From positions 15,278,916-15,342,915 of the forward strand of contig NC_067492.1 in the NCBI RefSeq assembly GCF_947179515.1: a stretch of 64,000 nt of DNA. The letters run 5' to 3'. Each line of letters opens with the position of its first letter. Position 1 is the stretch's first letter. The notes under the pieces were generated by a model. The model was not told the origin of the DNA. It saw nothing but the letters and a program-made list of their open reading frames with translations, and searched no databases. The DNA is from Apodemus sylvaticus (taxonomy: Eukaryota > Chordata > Mammalia > Rodentia > Muridae). This document shows positions 10,696 through 21,041 of this stretch, one piece after another. Both the position numbers and the translations under genes were made by a program.

Positions 10696-11596
10696 TTTCC
10701 ATCTTATTATTGGACAGACAGGAGCTATCTCTGTCCCTGGCCCTCATTAGCAAGGATATAGGGGATAAGGAAACAAGAGCTTCAGTAGAGGAGAGCAGAA
10801 TGACCCTTGAGCTGGCATCTGGGTCTGCACATTTCCAAAGGACTCTTAATTATGAGTCATCACAGAGACGCAGAGTCACCCTTGCATGTCAGACCCCACT
10901 CCCTTCATTCAACACAGAGGAACCCAGAACACTGTAGCTCAGTTTCCATGCCAGAGCACCTTTTGATTTGGGCACTGCGAGTTCTGAACATAATTTCTCA
11001 ATTTTATGAGCAGCTGTGTCATTGAACTTCCCAGACTCCAACTGCTTCCTTGAACAAATTCCGAAAGCATCACTGGCCGTACTTCATCCCTTCAACCTCA
11101 TTAGTGACAGTTTAAGGCTATACTGATTTAGGACACCTCGCCTTCAAGTCGTCAGTGTTTACTACATGGCCCATTAATCAAAGGAAGCAAAGGAAAAAAA
11201 AAAGATTCTACTATCCTTAGTGGTTCCGAGGTTTGAATGTGCATGAGTGTTCTTTATCAACAGTCCCGGTAGGTAACTTTATCCTCAAGGTATTTTATAC
11301 CTTAGAAGCACAGAGGAAACGAAAGTGATGCAAATACGAATGGACATCTTGGGGCAGACATTATGCAATTTTGAGTCTTGTCAGTTCTGTGTCGAATGGA
11401 TAAAACTCACCCGTGGAGTTTTCTCTGCATCACCCATCATCATGGGGTCTGCCTGCCTCTTTGTGCCTGCTCCCTCTCTTGTTCTGTATCTAGCGTTATG
11501 ATATCCTAATCTCTGGCTCCCAAATATAAGGAGTCCAAAAACCATATGGACTTGGGTTTTGTTTTGTTTTATTTTTGTTTTTCATTTTTTCTTTTT
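10696..11596. other. Intronic spacer
   Basis: No recognised repeat to about 11560, then a T-rich run. 11190-11205 is a short A run. No exon-like frame with splice signals. Confidence 0.45.
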
Positions 11597-11597
11597 G

Positions 11598-11626
<29 letters not shown>
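11597..11626. repeat. (TG)n microsatellite
   Basis: About 14 TG units, preceded by a T-rich TTTTG/TTTTC tract from 11556. Confidence 0.95.
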
Positions 11627-11628
<2 letters not shown>

Positions 11629-11639
11629 GTTGGTTTTGT

Positions 11640-12342
11640 ATCTTTCTTCCACTTTGAGGTCTGAAGTCCTGACAAGTTTTTCTTAGAACAGAGTTAGTGA
11701 CATTGACCTTGTGGATCTATAGATGCACTCAACTTCTAGCTCATAACGACTTTTCAGCAAGTGGACATTCTTCCCCTGGCTCCTACATACCCTCATGACA
11801 TATTAGAATTCTGCCTATCTGCTGGCTTGCTTCTGGTGTGGCCTGCCCTTGGCCCATTTTTAGATCAGCCAATGGGGGCCCTGAGTAGCCTGAGTCATTT
11901 TTCATTCAATTGGGTCTCCTTCCAGCACTTTCATATGGCCTCTGGCTGTAAATCACTCTGGGAAAATGAATGTCCCCTATCCATTAGTGACTTTCCACCA
12001 CAAGCCAATTTGAGACACAAACTAGACAAGGCTTGTTAATGGCCACTTAAATACATTCCTACAGCCCAACCTGGAGACCTTCAGTCAGCCTCAAACCTTA
12101 CCAGCTCGTCTTCAAAATTCACAATGGCAACAAGGCCACAGGTCATCAGACCCTTATCAGGTAGGAGAACCACACCCCCTGGTTTGTTTAGGATACTTCC
12201 AGTTTGCCCCTGCTATCCCGATGTAACTATCAATCTTTTAAAATCTCCGGAGCTTGAATGACAAGACTCTATAAGGTAGTGATGGCATTGAAAAATAATC
12301 GTTTAGATACTAAGTCATTTATTAACATAAAGTTGCACGTGA
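11640..12342. other. Intronic spacer
   Basis: Mixed-composition DNA without a recognisable element. 12240-12340 is a repeat-free AT-rich stretch directly before a MIR. Confidence 0.45.
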
Positions 12343-12500
12343 AGGTCTTGTGTGTCTTATCTCATTTCAACTCCAGTACAGTACTAATAAAGGAGGCATC
12401 ACCATTAACCCCATTTTGCAGAGCAGTCTACTGAGGTTTAGGGGTAGCTAAACAGCAATGCCAACCAAAGAGTGAGAATGTACTTCATCCAGATCCCTTC
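12343..12500 (+). mobile_element. MIR SINE, sense
   Basis: 'TCTTATCTCATTTCAACTCC', 'CATCACCATTAACCCCATTT', 'TGCAGAGCAGTCTACTGAGG' and 'AGCTAAACAGCAATGCCAA' align in order with the MIR core and 3' half. Confidence 0.6.
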
Positions 12501-12859
12501 TGGGGATGTCGGCTACTTATAATTCCCTAGAAAATTGTGCCCTGCTGTATGAACATCTCTGTTTATGAGAGTCCAGGCTCCCATTAGCAGCCCAGCCAGT
12601 GACCAAAAGGTTTGAACTGTTTCTTGCTCTTCTGAGTAACTGACTCTGCAGAGGGATCCAACTGAGACCATACCCTTGTTTAGCTCTTTCTCCCTGGCCT
12701 ATTGGCACTGCTCTCTTCCCCCTGAAAGGTCTCTCTTAGTGAACTGCTTGCCGAAGGCTCCCTGTACCAGTCTCTGGGTCAAGGAGCCTGTCCCATGGTC
12801 TCCAGTTAACAAGGAAGGAGACAAGTTAGAACTTAGGTTTGTCCTCTTGATACCACTAA

Positions 12860-12978
12860 AATGACACCACAATGTCGATGTTTCACGGATGAACCCCAGA
12901 ACTGTGGAGGAAGTGAGGCAAGGTCACCAAGGTCACACAGAAGCAAGAATTGAGGCTCAAACATATCCCCAGGTCCAT
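12860..12978 (+). mobile_element. MIR SINE, sense
   Basis: 'AGGTCACCAAGGTCACACAG', 'AAGCAAGAATTGAGGCTCA' matches the conserved AAGGTCACACAGC and following region of MIR. A (CA)n tract follows at 12989-13009. Confidence 0.65.
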
Positions 12979-13009
12979 TTTTCAAAGGACACACACACAC
13001 ACACACACA

Positions 13010-14009
13010 CTCATGGGCCCATTTGCTACATGGGCACTTAAACCTACTGTTACATACCATTCAATGCAGAATTTGTGAAATAGGTTTCCCATTATGTGAA
13101 ATTTTTTTTAGAAGGCAGAACCCTGTCTTTCCAACCTTACAGCACCAAGCAAGCAGTGGCTCTTTCTGAGCTGCCCTTGAACAAATATATAATTTCCAGA
13201 GAAACCATATTACCCTGAGAATAACCAAAGAGGTCCTATTAGCTATCCATAAGCACAATGGGTCCACATGTATTAGCAGGGATTGATGAAACCACACACA
13301 TAAAAGTCTAGAGAGGCCAATCACATCCATGGTGTTTCTAAGGGTCACAAAATAAAATAAAAGGGAACAAGTAGAAGCCCCGAGGACACACAAATACACA
13401 CATCCTAACTACTTCTTGTGTGATGTATTTGACGAGTCACCCAATGTTCCCAATACACAATTTGTTCTGTAAGAAAAATACCTACCCAATCAATACACAA
13501 ATTAGAGGATCAATGAGACAAAATACCATTTTTCCTGCTTCTTCTTGTCCGTTTTTATAATTACAGAGTCACTAACTTCAACTCTTGTCCTAGGTCAAAT
13601 AGTAGTTCATATGTGCTGGGGGCTTTGTTTCCAAGCAAAAAGGACATGCCATTTGATGATAAAAGGTTTCCATTAAAAATAGAGAGCAGATGAAAGGAGG
13701 ACCTTCAGCTGCAAGGCCCCAGTTGATTCATAAAAAACACGGAATGAGTCATGTTGCCTCCCAAGGCAGAAACTTATAATCAATGGGACTCTCTGACCAG
13801 CCAATCCCAGCCCAGCGGAGGATGATGACAGGCCCAGTGGGCCATCTCCTCCGCGAGTTATTCCAATGCTGCTGCCTTGCAAACTGATTAATTCTGCTTC
13901 ACACTTGGTAAAAGAAAAACTCAATCTGAGCTCACTGCTGTAGTCTATTCCTAGGGTAGACTGGGTCTCTGTCGCTTTTTGAATAAGCAGGGCTTCTGTA
14001 GAGTGGTGT

Positions 14010-14010
<1 letters not shown>
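13010..14010. other. Intronic spacer, largely repeat-free
   Basis: No recognised transposon. 13660-13990 is relatively GC-rich, with a small palindrome around GGCCCAGTGGGCC (13830-13842), and is a candidate conserved non-coding block. A long minus-strand reading frame here has no family resemblance. Confidence 0.5.

Positions 14011-14042
<32 letters not shown>
14011..14042. repeat. (TG)n microsatellite
   Basis: About 15 TG units ending in TATACAC. Confidence 0.95.
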
Positions 14043-14044
<2 letters not shown>

Positions 14045-14325
14045 CACGTTTTTAGGCTCCATTAAAGAACATGTTTGTATGCCAGGCTTTGAAAAATCAC
14101 CTTCTTGCCTCCTCACTTTTATCTTGAAATTATGTCACAACATCCCTGCCCCTATAGGCATTTTCTGGAAGTTAGCACAAGACCACCAAATACAGAGAGC
14201 TGAAGAACACAGACTGATTTGCACTGTACACGAAGCTCTTTTTTTTTAACTGTGGCCTTAACAGTTATTCTTGAAATATGTCCTCAAGAGTCCTAAACCT
14301 CCCTCTTCAGTGTGATCAAAGTTCA

Positions 14326-14328
<3 letters not shown>

Positions 14329-14394
<66 letters not shown>
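14329..14394. repeat. (CT)n(CA)n composite microsatellite
   Basis: About 24 CT units followed by about 8 CA units. The same composite arrangement recurs at 17.1, 20.6 (as its complement) and 32.7 kb. Confidence 0.95.
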
Positions 14395-14399
14395 ACTGT

Positions 14400-15535
14400 G
14401 TATAAATGTGTATACATAGGTGCATGATATTTTTGATGAGGTGGTTAAGGAAGGAAGGTTATTCATACATGGTAATCATACCAGGTCAATGGTCTTCTAT
14501 CAACAAATAAAGAAAAATGATGACCCACAACCCCCCTCCAAGCTACCCCCCCAATCCATTCACCTATCACCACTTAGAACTTGCAGTGTGCCAACTGTGC
14601 TGTATGCTGTCGATTTATTGGTGAATGGGGTGGGTAAAACCTCTGCCTGCTGGAATCAATCACCCTGGCTTTCAAAGAGTTAATAAAGAAAAAGGAAGAG
14701 GGTCCCCAGGTTGCCTAGATGCTTCCTCTCTTACCCTGAAATCCTCCACTCAGGGAGAAACCTCAGAACACCGCTGAATGTCAAGAAGGACCAATTTCAT
14801 ATACGAAGAACTAACCACGGGTCAGTGTTCCTGCTCTTACCAGCTGCCTCCTGATCTGGCAAATAAAACCCAGCTGCTGTTGAGGTAGAACAGGGACCAA
14901 AAGGTGCTCTTTGCATTTTTCCTGCCTCCAGATCAGGTTTCCAGATCTATCATAGGCAGGTTTGAGTATGCTGCTATTTCTAAGAAGTAGAAACACTGGG
15001 GGTATGGAGATCCAGTCAACAACCCTTGTAAGATCCACGGTTACTATAGAATGCAGGGTCCTGCAAGCAGCGACTCATCACTTGGCTCCCTGCTAGACTT
15101 CCGGGGCATGGGAGTGCTGTGTGCCCAGGCAGAGACAAGCTTTCTCATTTATACACTACTGGGGAAATCTGCAGGTCTAGTCACAGGCACGTTTCCCCAG
15201 GAGAAATAAGAATAGCGAACCTCTTAGAGTGTGGGCTCCTTCTGAGGCCAGCACAGGAGTTCCTAAGGAGCAGGACTGGGCTTTCCCAGCCATGACGAAA
15301 GCAAAGGATGCAGTGGGGGAGAGAGGGCTGCATCCCTGGCCTCACCTTTCAGTCAGCTTAGAGGCTGAGGATTTAACCCTCTTCATTCTCAGTTTCTTCC
15401 CTCACATAAGTACCAGGAAGGAGATGTACAAGGGAACGCGCCCTGTCCTCAGCCCCATTTGGACGCATAGAGGTGAAAAGGGAGATCAAGTGGCAAGTGG
15501 CGGCCAGACCACTTACTGGCAGCTCAGCGAGAGCA
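14400..15535. other. Intronic spacer
   Basis: No recognised repeat apart from a possible old MIR/L2 scrap at 14580-14660. A 122-residue open frame at 15229-15597 on the plus strand has no recognisable family and is treated as chance. Confidence 0.4.
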
Positions 15536-15537
15536 TG

Positions 15538-15650
15538 GCAGATCATTTATTTCCCCTGAGCCTCCGTTTTTTCTCACCTCTAAAGCCGGGCACCTGACTT
15601 ACTGGGTCTCATGAAGTATTAACGGGATCAGTATATGTAAAACTCCAGAA
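15538..15650 (-). mobile_element. MIR SINE, antisense
   Basis: 'CCCCTGAGCCTCCGTTTTTT', 'CTCACCTCTAAAGCCGGGC', 'CATGAAGTATTAACGGGATC' mirror the MIR core in reverse (CTGAGCCTCAGTTTCCTCATC...). An AAAGA-rich simple repeat follows. Confidence 0.6.
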
Positions 15651-15700
15651 AAAAAAAAAGAAAGAAGGAAAGAAAGAAGAGAAAGAAAGAAAAAGAAAAC
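15648..15700. repeat. AAAGA/GAAA-rich low-complexity tract
   Basis: Purine-only A/G tract about 390 bp downstream of the exon 1 donor, on the intron side. Confidence 0.9.
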
Positions 15701-16084
15701 TAGCACTGGGAACTATGTGTATTGCTTTTTTTTAAACCACGCTAACGATCAAGTCCCACCCTTATGTCCCTCCCAGTGTTAGCAGCTGAGTTGTCCTACA
15801 AGAGGGTCACAAGGCAATTTTCCAGACCTCAAGTCCTCGGAGCCACTATCCTTCCTGTCACCCTACATCTATGTGGGGGGAAGGACCACCTCTGAGCATC
15901 CTTCCCAGGCTCTCATGGCTTGGACTACCCGGGGTTCTAAGAGCCAAGTGTGAATGCAGAGAGGGGGATCGCTGACTGTGGGTGCTGGGTACCTGGGCAG
16001 CGTCCCCAATCTAGGCTCTCCCACCCACTGCCAGTGCGTCCAGCGCGTAAAGAGAGAAAACCCAAAAAGTCGTGGATACTGGAC

Positions 16085-16311
16085 CAGGCTTTGACGCGGA
16101 TCTTGAGTTCGCCGTCCTGTGGCTCCGGCATGGCCTTTCTGGAGAGCCTCAGCTTGTTGAGCCCGCCGAAGCCGGCCAGCACCACAGCGCGCATCTCCTG
16201 GGCATCCCCGAGGCGGTGGGAGCCGTCGCCGCCCTCAGCAGGCTCCTTGCTGCTCTCCTTCTCGATCATCTGTTCGGTCTCCTCCGCTTTTTCTACGCCT
16301 TCCTTGGCCAT
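16085..16311 (-). CDS. Vat1l: Vat1l coding exon 1 (N-terminal 75 codons plus 2 nt)
   Basis: The minus-strand translation matches my recollection of the VAT1L N-terminus: it starts MAKEGVEKAEETEQM, continues through RAVVLAGFGGLNKLRL at about residues 41-56, and ends GELKIRVKA at residue 75. VAT1L is a VAT1-like member of the medium-chain dehydrogenase/reductase (quinone oxidoreductase-like) superfamily, of about 420 residues, expressed mainly in neurons; its substrate is not established. Residues 1-40 are an acidic, Glu/Lys-rich low-complexity leader, and the GroES-like fold begins at about residue 41. The ATG sits in GCCATGG; an in-frame TGA lies upstream at 16468-16470 with no ATG between. 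The family continues with Cys, so codon 76 should be split TG|Y, which puts the donor GT at 16084-16083 (phase 2). That donor reads GTCCAG, which is weak. The reading frame runs on into the intron to 15937 but loses family similarity immediately after the donor. Identity is from memory of the family, not a search. Confidence 0.93.
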
Positions 16312-16560
16312 GGCGCGCGAGGGGCCGCGGGGCGCACAGGCTGCGGTTGTGAAGGGGGTCGGGGCTGCTCTCCCGCGGGTTCCTCCTGTTGAATGTGGGA
16401 TGCTCTTCAGTGCAATGGCTGCAACCTCTGTGAGCGGAGCCGTAGTCCACCGCCTCCGCCGTAATCCTCAGAGGAGCCGCGCCCTGGCGCCCCACCCCCT
16501 CCCTCGCTTTTCCCCTTACTTACTCCAAACCAAATCTCAAGTCCACTTTTCGTGATGATC
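16312..16560 (-). promoter_or_regulatory. Vat1l: Vat1l 5' UTR and CpG-island promoter
   Basis: This stretch immediately upstream of the Vat1l ATG is CpG-dense: I count 19 CG dinucleotides between 16312 and 16507, and the density continues into exon 1. Most of the window has very few. It has GC-box-like motifs on the minus strand, such as GGGGTGGGGCGCC at about 16486-16498 and GGCGGAGGCGG at 16451-16461. No TATA box is evident, as is usual for CpG-island neuronal genes. There is no ATG on the minus strand between 16312 and 16500, so no upstream ORF with an ATG start in that interval. The transcription start site cannot be placed from sequence alone. Confidence 0.8.
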
Positions 16561-17053
16561 CTAAATCAGGTCATTTGTCTCAACCTTTAAAACAGATTTC
16601 CCTAAGACTCTTGAATACAAACACAGCAGAAGCGGCCGGATGGATATTCCAACCCCTCCTGTGGGCCAAATACTTGGGTATATACGGCACCGACTCTGGC
16701 GCCTTGAAATGGACAGAGACGAATGTCTGGGCCTGGAGGATGCTGCTGTGAGAGACAAGGTTGCCTCTTCTCCCTCGGGTAGGCAGGGGTGGGAGGGATA
16801 GCTGGGAAATTGGGCTGTTTCCCGTCTGCTGGTTCTGAGTGGAGCGGCAGGGAGGTGCCGTGAGTTAAAGATCCATCCCAAGCAAGGCTCCAAAGAGCCA
16901 GGTCCAGTCTTTTCCCTCAGGACCCCCTCTTGTCACCAAGGATGCTCTTTCTGGACATCTGTGGCTTCCTTATGACAGCCAGTTCTCAGTACCTATGCTT
17001 TTTCTAGCAAAGAGGCTCCCAGAACAGGTCTGTTTCCTGCTGGGACCTCCAGA

Positions 17054-17289
<236 letters not shown>

Positions 17290-17424
17290 GCCTTTTGTTT
17301 TGCAAGCTTACAGAAAAACGTGTACTTTCCCCAGCAGTATTTGGTAACACATCTGTAGTAAGGAAGCTGAGGTAGGAAAGACCCTGCCTCAAAAAGTCTA
17401 AACAAGAATTTTAAATTGCCAGGC

Positions 17425-17578
17425 ACCGGGATTGCAATGCCTTTAATTCCAGAATTCCCAGCACCCAGGAGGCAGAGACAGATGGATTTCTTGTGAATCT
17501 GAAGGTAGCCTGGTCTACATAATGAGTTCTAGGGTGGCCAGAGCTACACAGTCAGACTCCATCTCAAAGAAATAAAAA
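17425..17578 (+). mobile_element. B1 SINE, diverged, sense
   Basis: 'CCAGGCACCGGGATTGCAAT', 'GCCTTTAATTCCAGAATTCC', 'CACCCAGGAGGCAGAGACAG', 'TAGCCTGGTCTACATAATGA' and 'CAGACTCCATCTCAAAGAAA' follow the B1 body. Two of the hallmark CpGs have decayed. Confidence 0.8.
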
Positions 17579-17799
17579 ATAACAAAAACTACAGATGCAA
17601 TCCAATCATGTTCATCACATAATAAATTCTGATTCTTAAAAAAGGTCATCTGTGCTATCATAAAAGACGAGATAGGAGTTGCCTTGTGCCACTTAAGAGA
17701 TCCAATTTCTCAGAGGGCCCATGTTTCAGCTTAGGCAGCTCCCATACTTGAGATCTCAGGAGACATTTACCCTTCCTGAGCCCCAATACCAATATCCAG

Positions 17800-18130
17800 T
17801 GTCCTAGTTGGGGTCACTATTGCTGATGAGACATCATGACCAAGGAAACCTGAGTAAAGACAGGACAGGAACTCAATCAGGACAGGAACCTGCTGATGCA
17901 GAGGCCATGTTGGACTGTTGCTTGCTGCCTTTTACCTCATGGCTTGCGTAGCTTGCTTTCTTCTAGAACCCAGGACCAGCAGCCCAGGGATGGCACCACC
18001 CACAAAGAGGTTGGAACTTCCCTCATTAATCAGCCATTTAAAAAATGGCTCCGGATCTTGAGGAGCCATTCTCTTAATCGAGGCTTTGTTTTCAGATAGC
18101 TCTAGCGTGTGTCACGCTGATATGACAGCC
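17800..18130 (-). mobile_element. MaLR solo LTR, antisense
   Basis: It begins 'TGTCCTAGTTGGGGTCACTA', passes 'CATCATGACCAAGGAAACC', 'CTGATGCAGAGGCCATGTTG' and 'CCAGCAGCCCAGGGATGGC', and ends near 'GTGTGTCACGCTGATATGAC'. This is the reverse of an MT-type LTR that starts with a GTGTCAACTTGACAC-like end. Confidence 0.8.
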
Positions 18131-18925
18131 CAAGTACTCCATTTGTAGTCTCCATTGTGTGAAGGGTTGCGGTGGCTTATCTCAGAGGTGGTGAAGATCT
18201 CGGTCTCAGTGAGAGAGGTTGCTAGGACACAGTGATGTCAGGAGTATGGCAAACTGACCCAACAGCAGTCAGTCTCTCCTCCTATTACTCCTGTGCTTCT
18301 GTTTTAAAACTTTGGTTCACTTGGAAAAAGTCATCATGTTCTCCAAATTAACTCAGAATTCTGCACCTGCTGTGCCCGTGATTTTGGATTCTCAGCCCAC
18401 CACCTTTATTAGGGTTAATTCCTAATCCAGAACCATCCAGAGTATCACTTTCTTGTGCACAGTTCACCAACTCCCAGGTTGGATTCTTCACTGTTAAAGT
18501 CTGTGTCAGTTTGTAACTATAACATGATTTTTTTTTCCCCTTTGGTGGTGTCTATTCCTTTACCCAACTCGAACTTCAGGTGGGCAGGAGCTGTGGTACT
18601 TTTATCCAACCCTGTTTTCCTAAGCATAGCTCACGATTGATCCATAGTCAAACATGTGTGATGATCGATTGAACCAATGTAAGCAGATGGTTCTGTGGAA
18701 TCCCAGAGGATGGAACTATCAACTCGTCCTATGAGGTGGTAGGAATTCTCAGGAAGAAGGGGCTATGTGAGCTAGTTCTGTAGGTCCCAAGCTCACTGAG
18801 GCACATACAAAGGTAACAGGTGAAGGGGAACCTCAGAGACTGCTCATCGGTTCTGTGCGCTGCAGTCCCTGCAGAGGAAGCTGAAGAAAACAACATTTGG
18901 GGTTGATCTCTGAATTATGGTTTTA
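18131..18925. other. Upstream intergenic spacer
   Basis: No recognised gene or transposon, nor any simple repeat longer than a short T run at 18530-18536. Confidence 0.45.
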
Positions 18926-18927
18926 GT

Positions 18928-18928
<1 letters not shown>

Positions 18929-18964
<36 letters not shown>

Positions 18965-18981
18965 CCATCATCATCATTATA
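18929..18981. repeat. (ATC)n triplet microsatellite
   Basis: About 17 ATC/TCA units with one ACC interruption, followed by an AT-rich imperfect extension to about 19005. The poly-Asp and poly-Met frames it produces are not genes. Confidence 0.95.
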
Positions 18982-18999
18982 ATCATGGTTATTATTATA

Positions 19000-19855
19000 A
19001 TCATGGAGGTGATGGGAACTATCAAAAGCTTCAAATATAAAAACAAGGAACCAGAATTCCCAGATCTGCATTTTGGGATAATAATGTTGGCAATAAGTGG
19101 GCAGCAAGTGAGGTAGGGTGATAGCTGCCAGGAAACACAGTGGTTGGTTAGAGAGGGAAGCCTGGGCTTAGAGCAGAAGCGGGTAATGTGAGTGACGGGC
19201 AATGGTTATGCCCAGGAGGGAGGGGGCAGAGGGAGGCAGAACAGACGTCCTCTTTGGTGAGCTGAATTTTTTCATAAACCCAGTTAAGAGCCCTGTTCAC
19301 TTTTTGCGATAGGGTATTTAGGCTGGATTCAGTCCTGGAACAAGGAGTGGCATGCCCATGGTTTATCTTGGAGGTAATCCCAGGAAGCTTGGGCTATGAA
19401 TTAGGAAAGTGAGACAGAAAAATGATGGAAGTCAAGGCAGCGTGCATTTAAGAGCAGATTACTACAACGGAAGAATGGTGTTAAGACCGTAGGAAACCTT
19501 TGGGATCCATTGTGGATGAAATAAATCCCAGAGTTGTCTCATTCAAGAAGCAGGGAACTTGCTATTTATTCCCTGAACTCTGTGCATGGTTGGCCGATAG
19601 CTGTTCTAAGCAGCCCTTGATCTATGCTGTCATAGGTGTCTAGTGGAGAATCCCCAGGCTGAGAACGTCCCCTGCTCTCCAGGGCTGTCATTTTGAATAT
19701 AGAATCAAGTGGGTCATAAGTAGAGGTGGCTTCCGTGATGATAACAGAGCAATGTATGGCGCTGTGTGGGTCATGTCTACTGTTATAAAGTTTGATTATT
19801 GGAATAATCTTATGAGGTAAGGATGACCATTTCCACCACTCAGAAGGGAAGTTGA
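19000..19855. other. Intergenic spacer
   Basis: No recognised element. It runs up to the left copy of a ~105-bp duplicated segment. Confidence 0.45.
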
Positions 19856-19856
19856 G

Positions 19857-19962
19857 TTTTAAGTGACTTGGCATATCTAACAAGTTGGTTTTTTTGGATA
19901 AGAGAAAACTGACTCCAAGTTCATTCTCTTAGCATCTCACCATGTGTGTTTGTTGAACTTGG
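19857..19962 (+). repeat. Left copy of a dispersed 105-bp duplication
   Basis: The segment from 'TTTTAAGTGACTTGGCATAT' to 'GTGTTTGTTGAACTT' recurs at 20937-21041 in the same orientation with about 90% identity by eye. Shared internal text includes 'AAGTTCATTCTCTTAGCATC' and 'TCACCATGTG'. It does not resemble a rodent repeat I know. Confidence 0.9.
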
Positions 19963-20575
19963 TCAAATCCCTTCTACCCCTGGTTGAGATTACTCAATGG
20001 AATTTTAAAATATGTGTGCTATTTTCTTGGACTAATATTTCTATTTCACCGAGGCCCTTTGTGTTGTTCCTAAGTATTTTCCTTTGACACACTGGAAGTA
20101 AATCTATTTTGCAGTTCACACACCACCTATTTAGGAGATGCTATTTGTCTTATATAGTGTGTTAAACTACAAAATAATTATTCCCTACAAGTGAATCTTC
20201 TGGCTATTAAAAAAAAAAGCCAGATTGAAACGGGTATTATCACAACAACCAAGAAGGAGCATACCACATTGTGAGCTACTTGGAGAAGAATCAGTCCTCT
20301 GAGTCCTATATAACACTCTAAGTAAGCATTTGTAACATTGTTCCTCTCCAGTAGAATGTAGCAAGAGCTATGCTGGCATATCTCCACATAACATAAGTCA
20401 GCTTGTATTTGTTGAGAAATGGGCTATGCCAGCATTTTCTCAGTGCTTCTCTTGCAAAGTAGCTCACCATAAAGGCAACGTCAAGCACTGGCATCGTACC
20501 ACTGTTGGTACAAAGGGGTATTGCAGCTCATCTCTGGACCACAAATGGCTCCAGGAAAGAGCATTATGCATATGT

Positions 20576-20609
20576 CTGTGAGTGCTTTCGTGCATCTATG
20601 TAATGTGTA

Positions 20610-20676
<67 letters not shown>

Positions 20677-20709
20677 GTGAGTGCTTTCGTGCATCTATGT
20701 AATGTGTAA

Positions 20710-20773
<64 letters not shown>
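20576..20773. repeat. Tandemly duplicated (TG)n(AG)n composite microsatellite
   Basis: Two 99-bp units, 20576-20674 and 20675-20773. Each has a unique lead (CTGTGAGTGCTTTCGTGCAT, then CTATGTAATGTGTAACC) that is identical between units, then TG and AG tracts. Perfect identity of the lead suggests a recent event. Confidence 0.95.
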
Positions 20774-20777
<4 letters not shown>

Positions 20778-20925
20778 AACAGAGATAGAGAAAGGGAGGG
20801 AAGGGAGAGAAAGGAAGGAAGGAAGAAAGGAAGGAAGGAAGGAAGGAAGGAAGGAAGGGAGGGAGGAAGGGGAAAGAGAGGAAGGGAGGAAATGGGGAAA
20901 GGAAGGAGAGAACTGGGGAGGGGGG
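20774..20925. repeat. (GGAA)n-rich purine tract
   Basis: Imperfect AAGG/GGGA purine-only DNA directly after the duplicated microsatellite, so purines run on one strand for about 190 bp from the last AG tract (20736 onward) with few interruptions. Confidence 0.9.
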
Positions 20926-20936
20926 AAGAAAATATT

Positions 20937-21041
20937 GTCTTAAGTGATTTGGCATATCTAACAGATCCGTTCTTTTGGATAAGAGAAAACCGATTCCAAG
21001 TTCATTCTCTTAGCATCTCACCATGTGCGTTTGCTGAACTT
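20937..21041 (+). repeat. Right copy of the dispersed 105-bp duplication
   Basis: Counterpart of 19857-19962, separated by about 1.08 kb. Differences are scattered substitutions plus a small change near 'AACAGATCCGTTCTTTTGG', where the other copy has 'AACAAGTTGGTTTTTTTGG'. Confidence 0.9.

Larger units (their letters stand above)
1..16084 (-). other. Vat1l: Vat1l intron 1, 5' portion (open at window edge)
   Basis: Everything below the exon 1 donor at 16084 should be intron 1, read leftwards. I searched the minus strand by eye for the expected exon 2 continuation (a Cys-Gly-Leu-Asn-Phe-type start) and did not recognise it, so the intron very probably continues beyond position 1. It contains the SINEs, LTRs, L1 3' end and microsatellites listed separately. 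A LINE-1, an LTR and B1 copies lie here in both orientations, as expected of a large neuronal-gene intron. Confidence 0.8.

Noticed and set aside
13673..14116. 147-codon minus-strand frame in intron 1
   Set aside because: Part of it is a CA/TG repeat translation, and the rest has no family likeness or splice context.
15937..16084. Continuation of the Vat1l frame past residue 75
   Set aside because: Similarity to the VAT1L family stops exactly at the GT after codon 75 plus two bases; the remaining open codons are intronic read-through.
16235..16495. Possible upstream ORF overlapping the Vat1l start on the minus strand
   Set aside because: It would have to begin with GTG at 16495-16493; no ATG exists on the minus strand between 16312 and 16500, so there is no conventional uORF there.
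15950..16555. 201-codon open frame on the plus strand across the Vat1l exon and CpG island
   Set aside because: It is antisense to a confidently identified exon in GC-rich DNA where stops are rare; no family likeness and no independent coding evidence.
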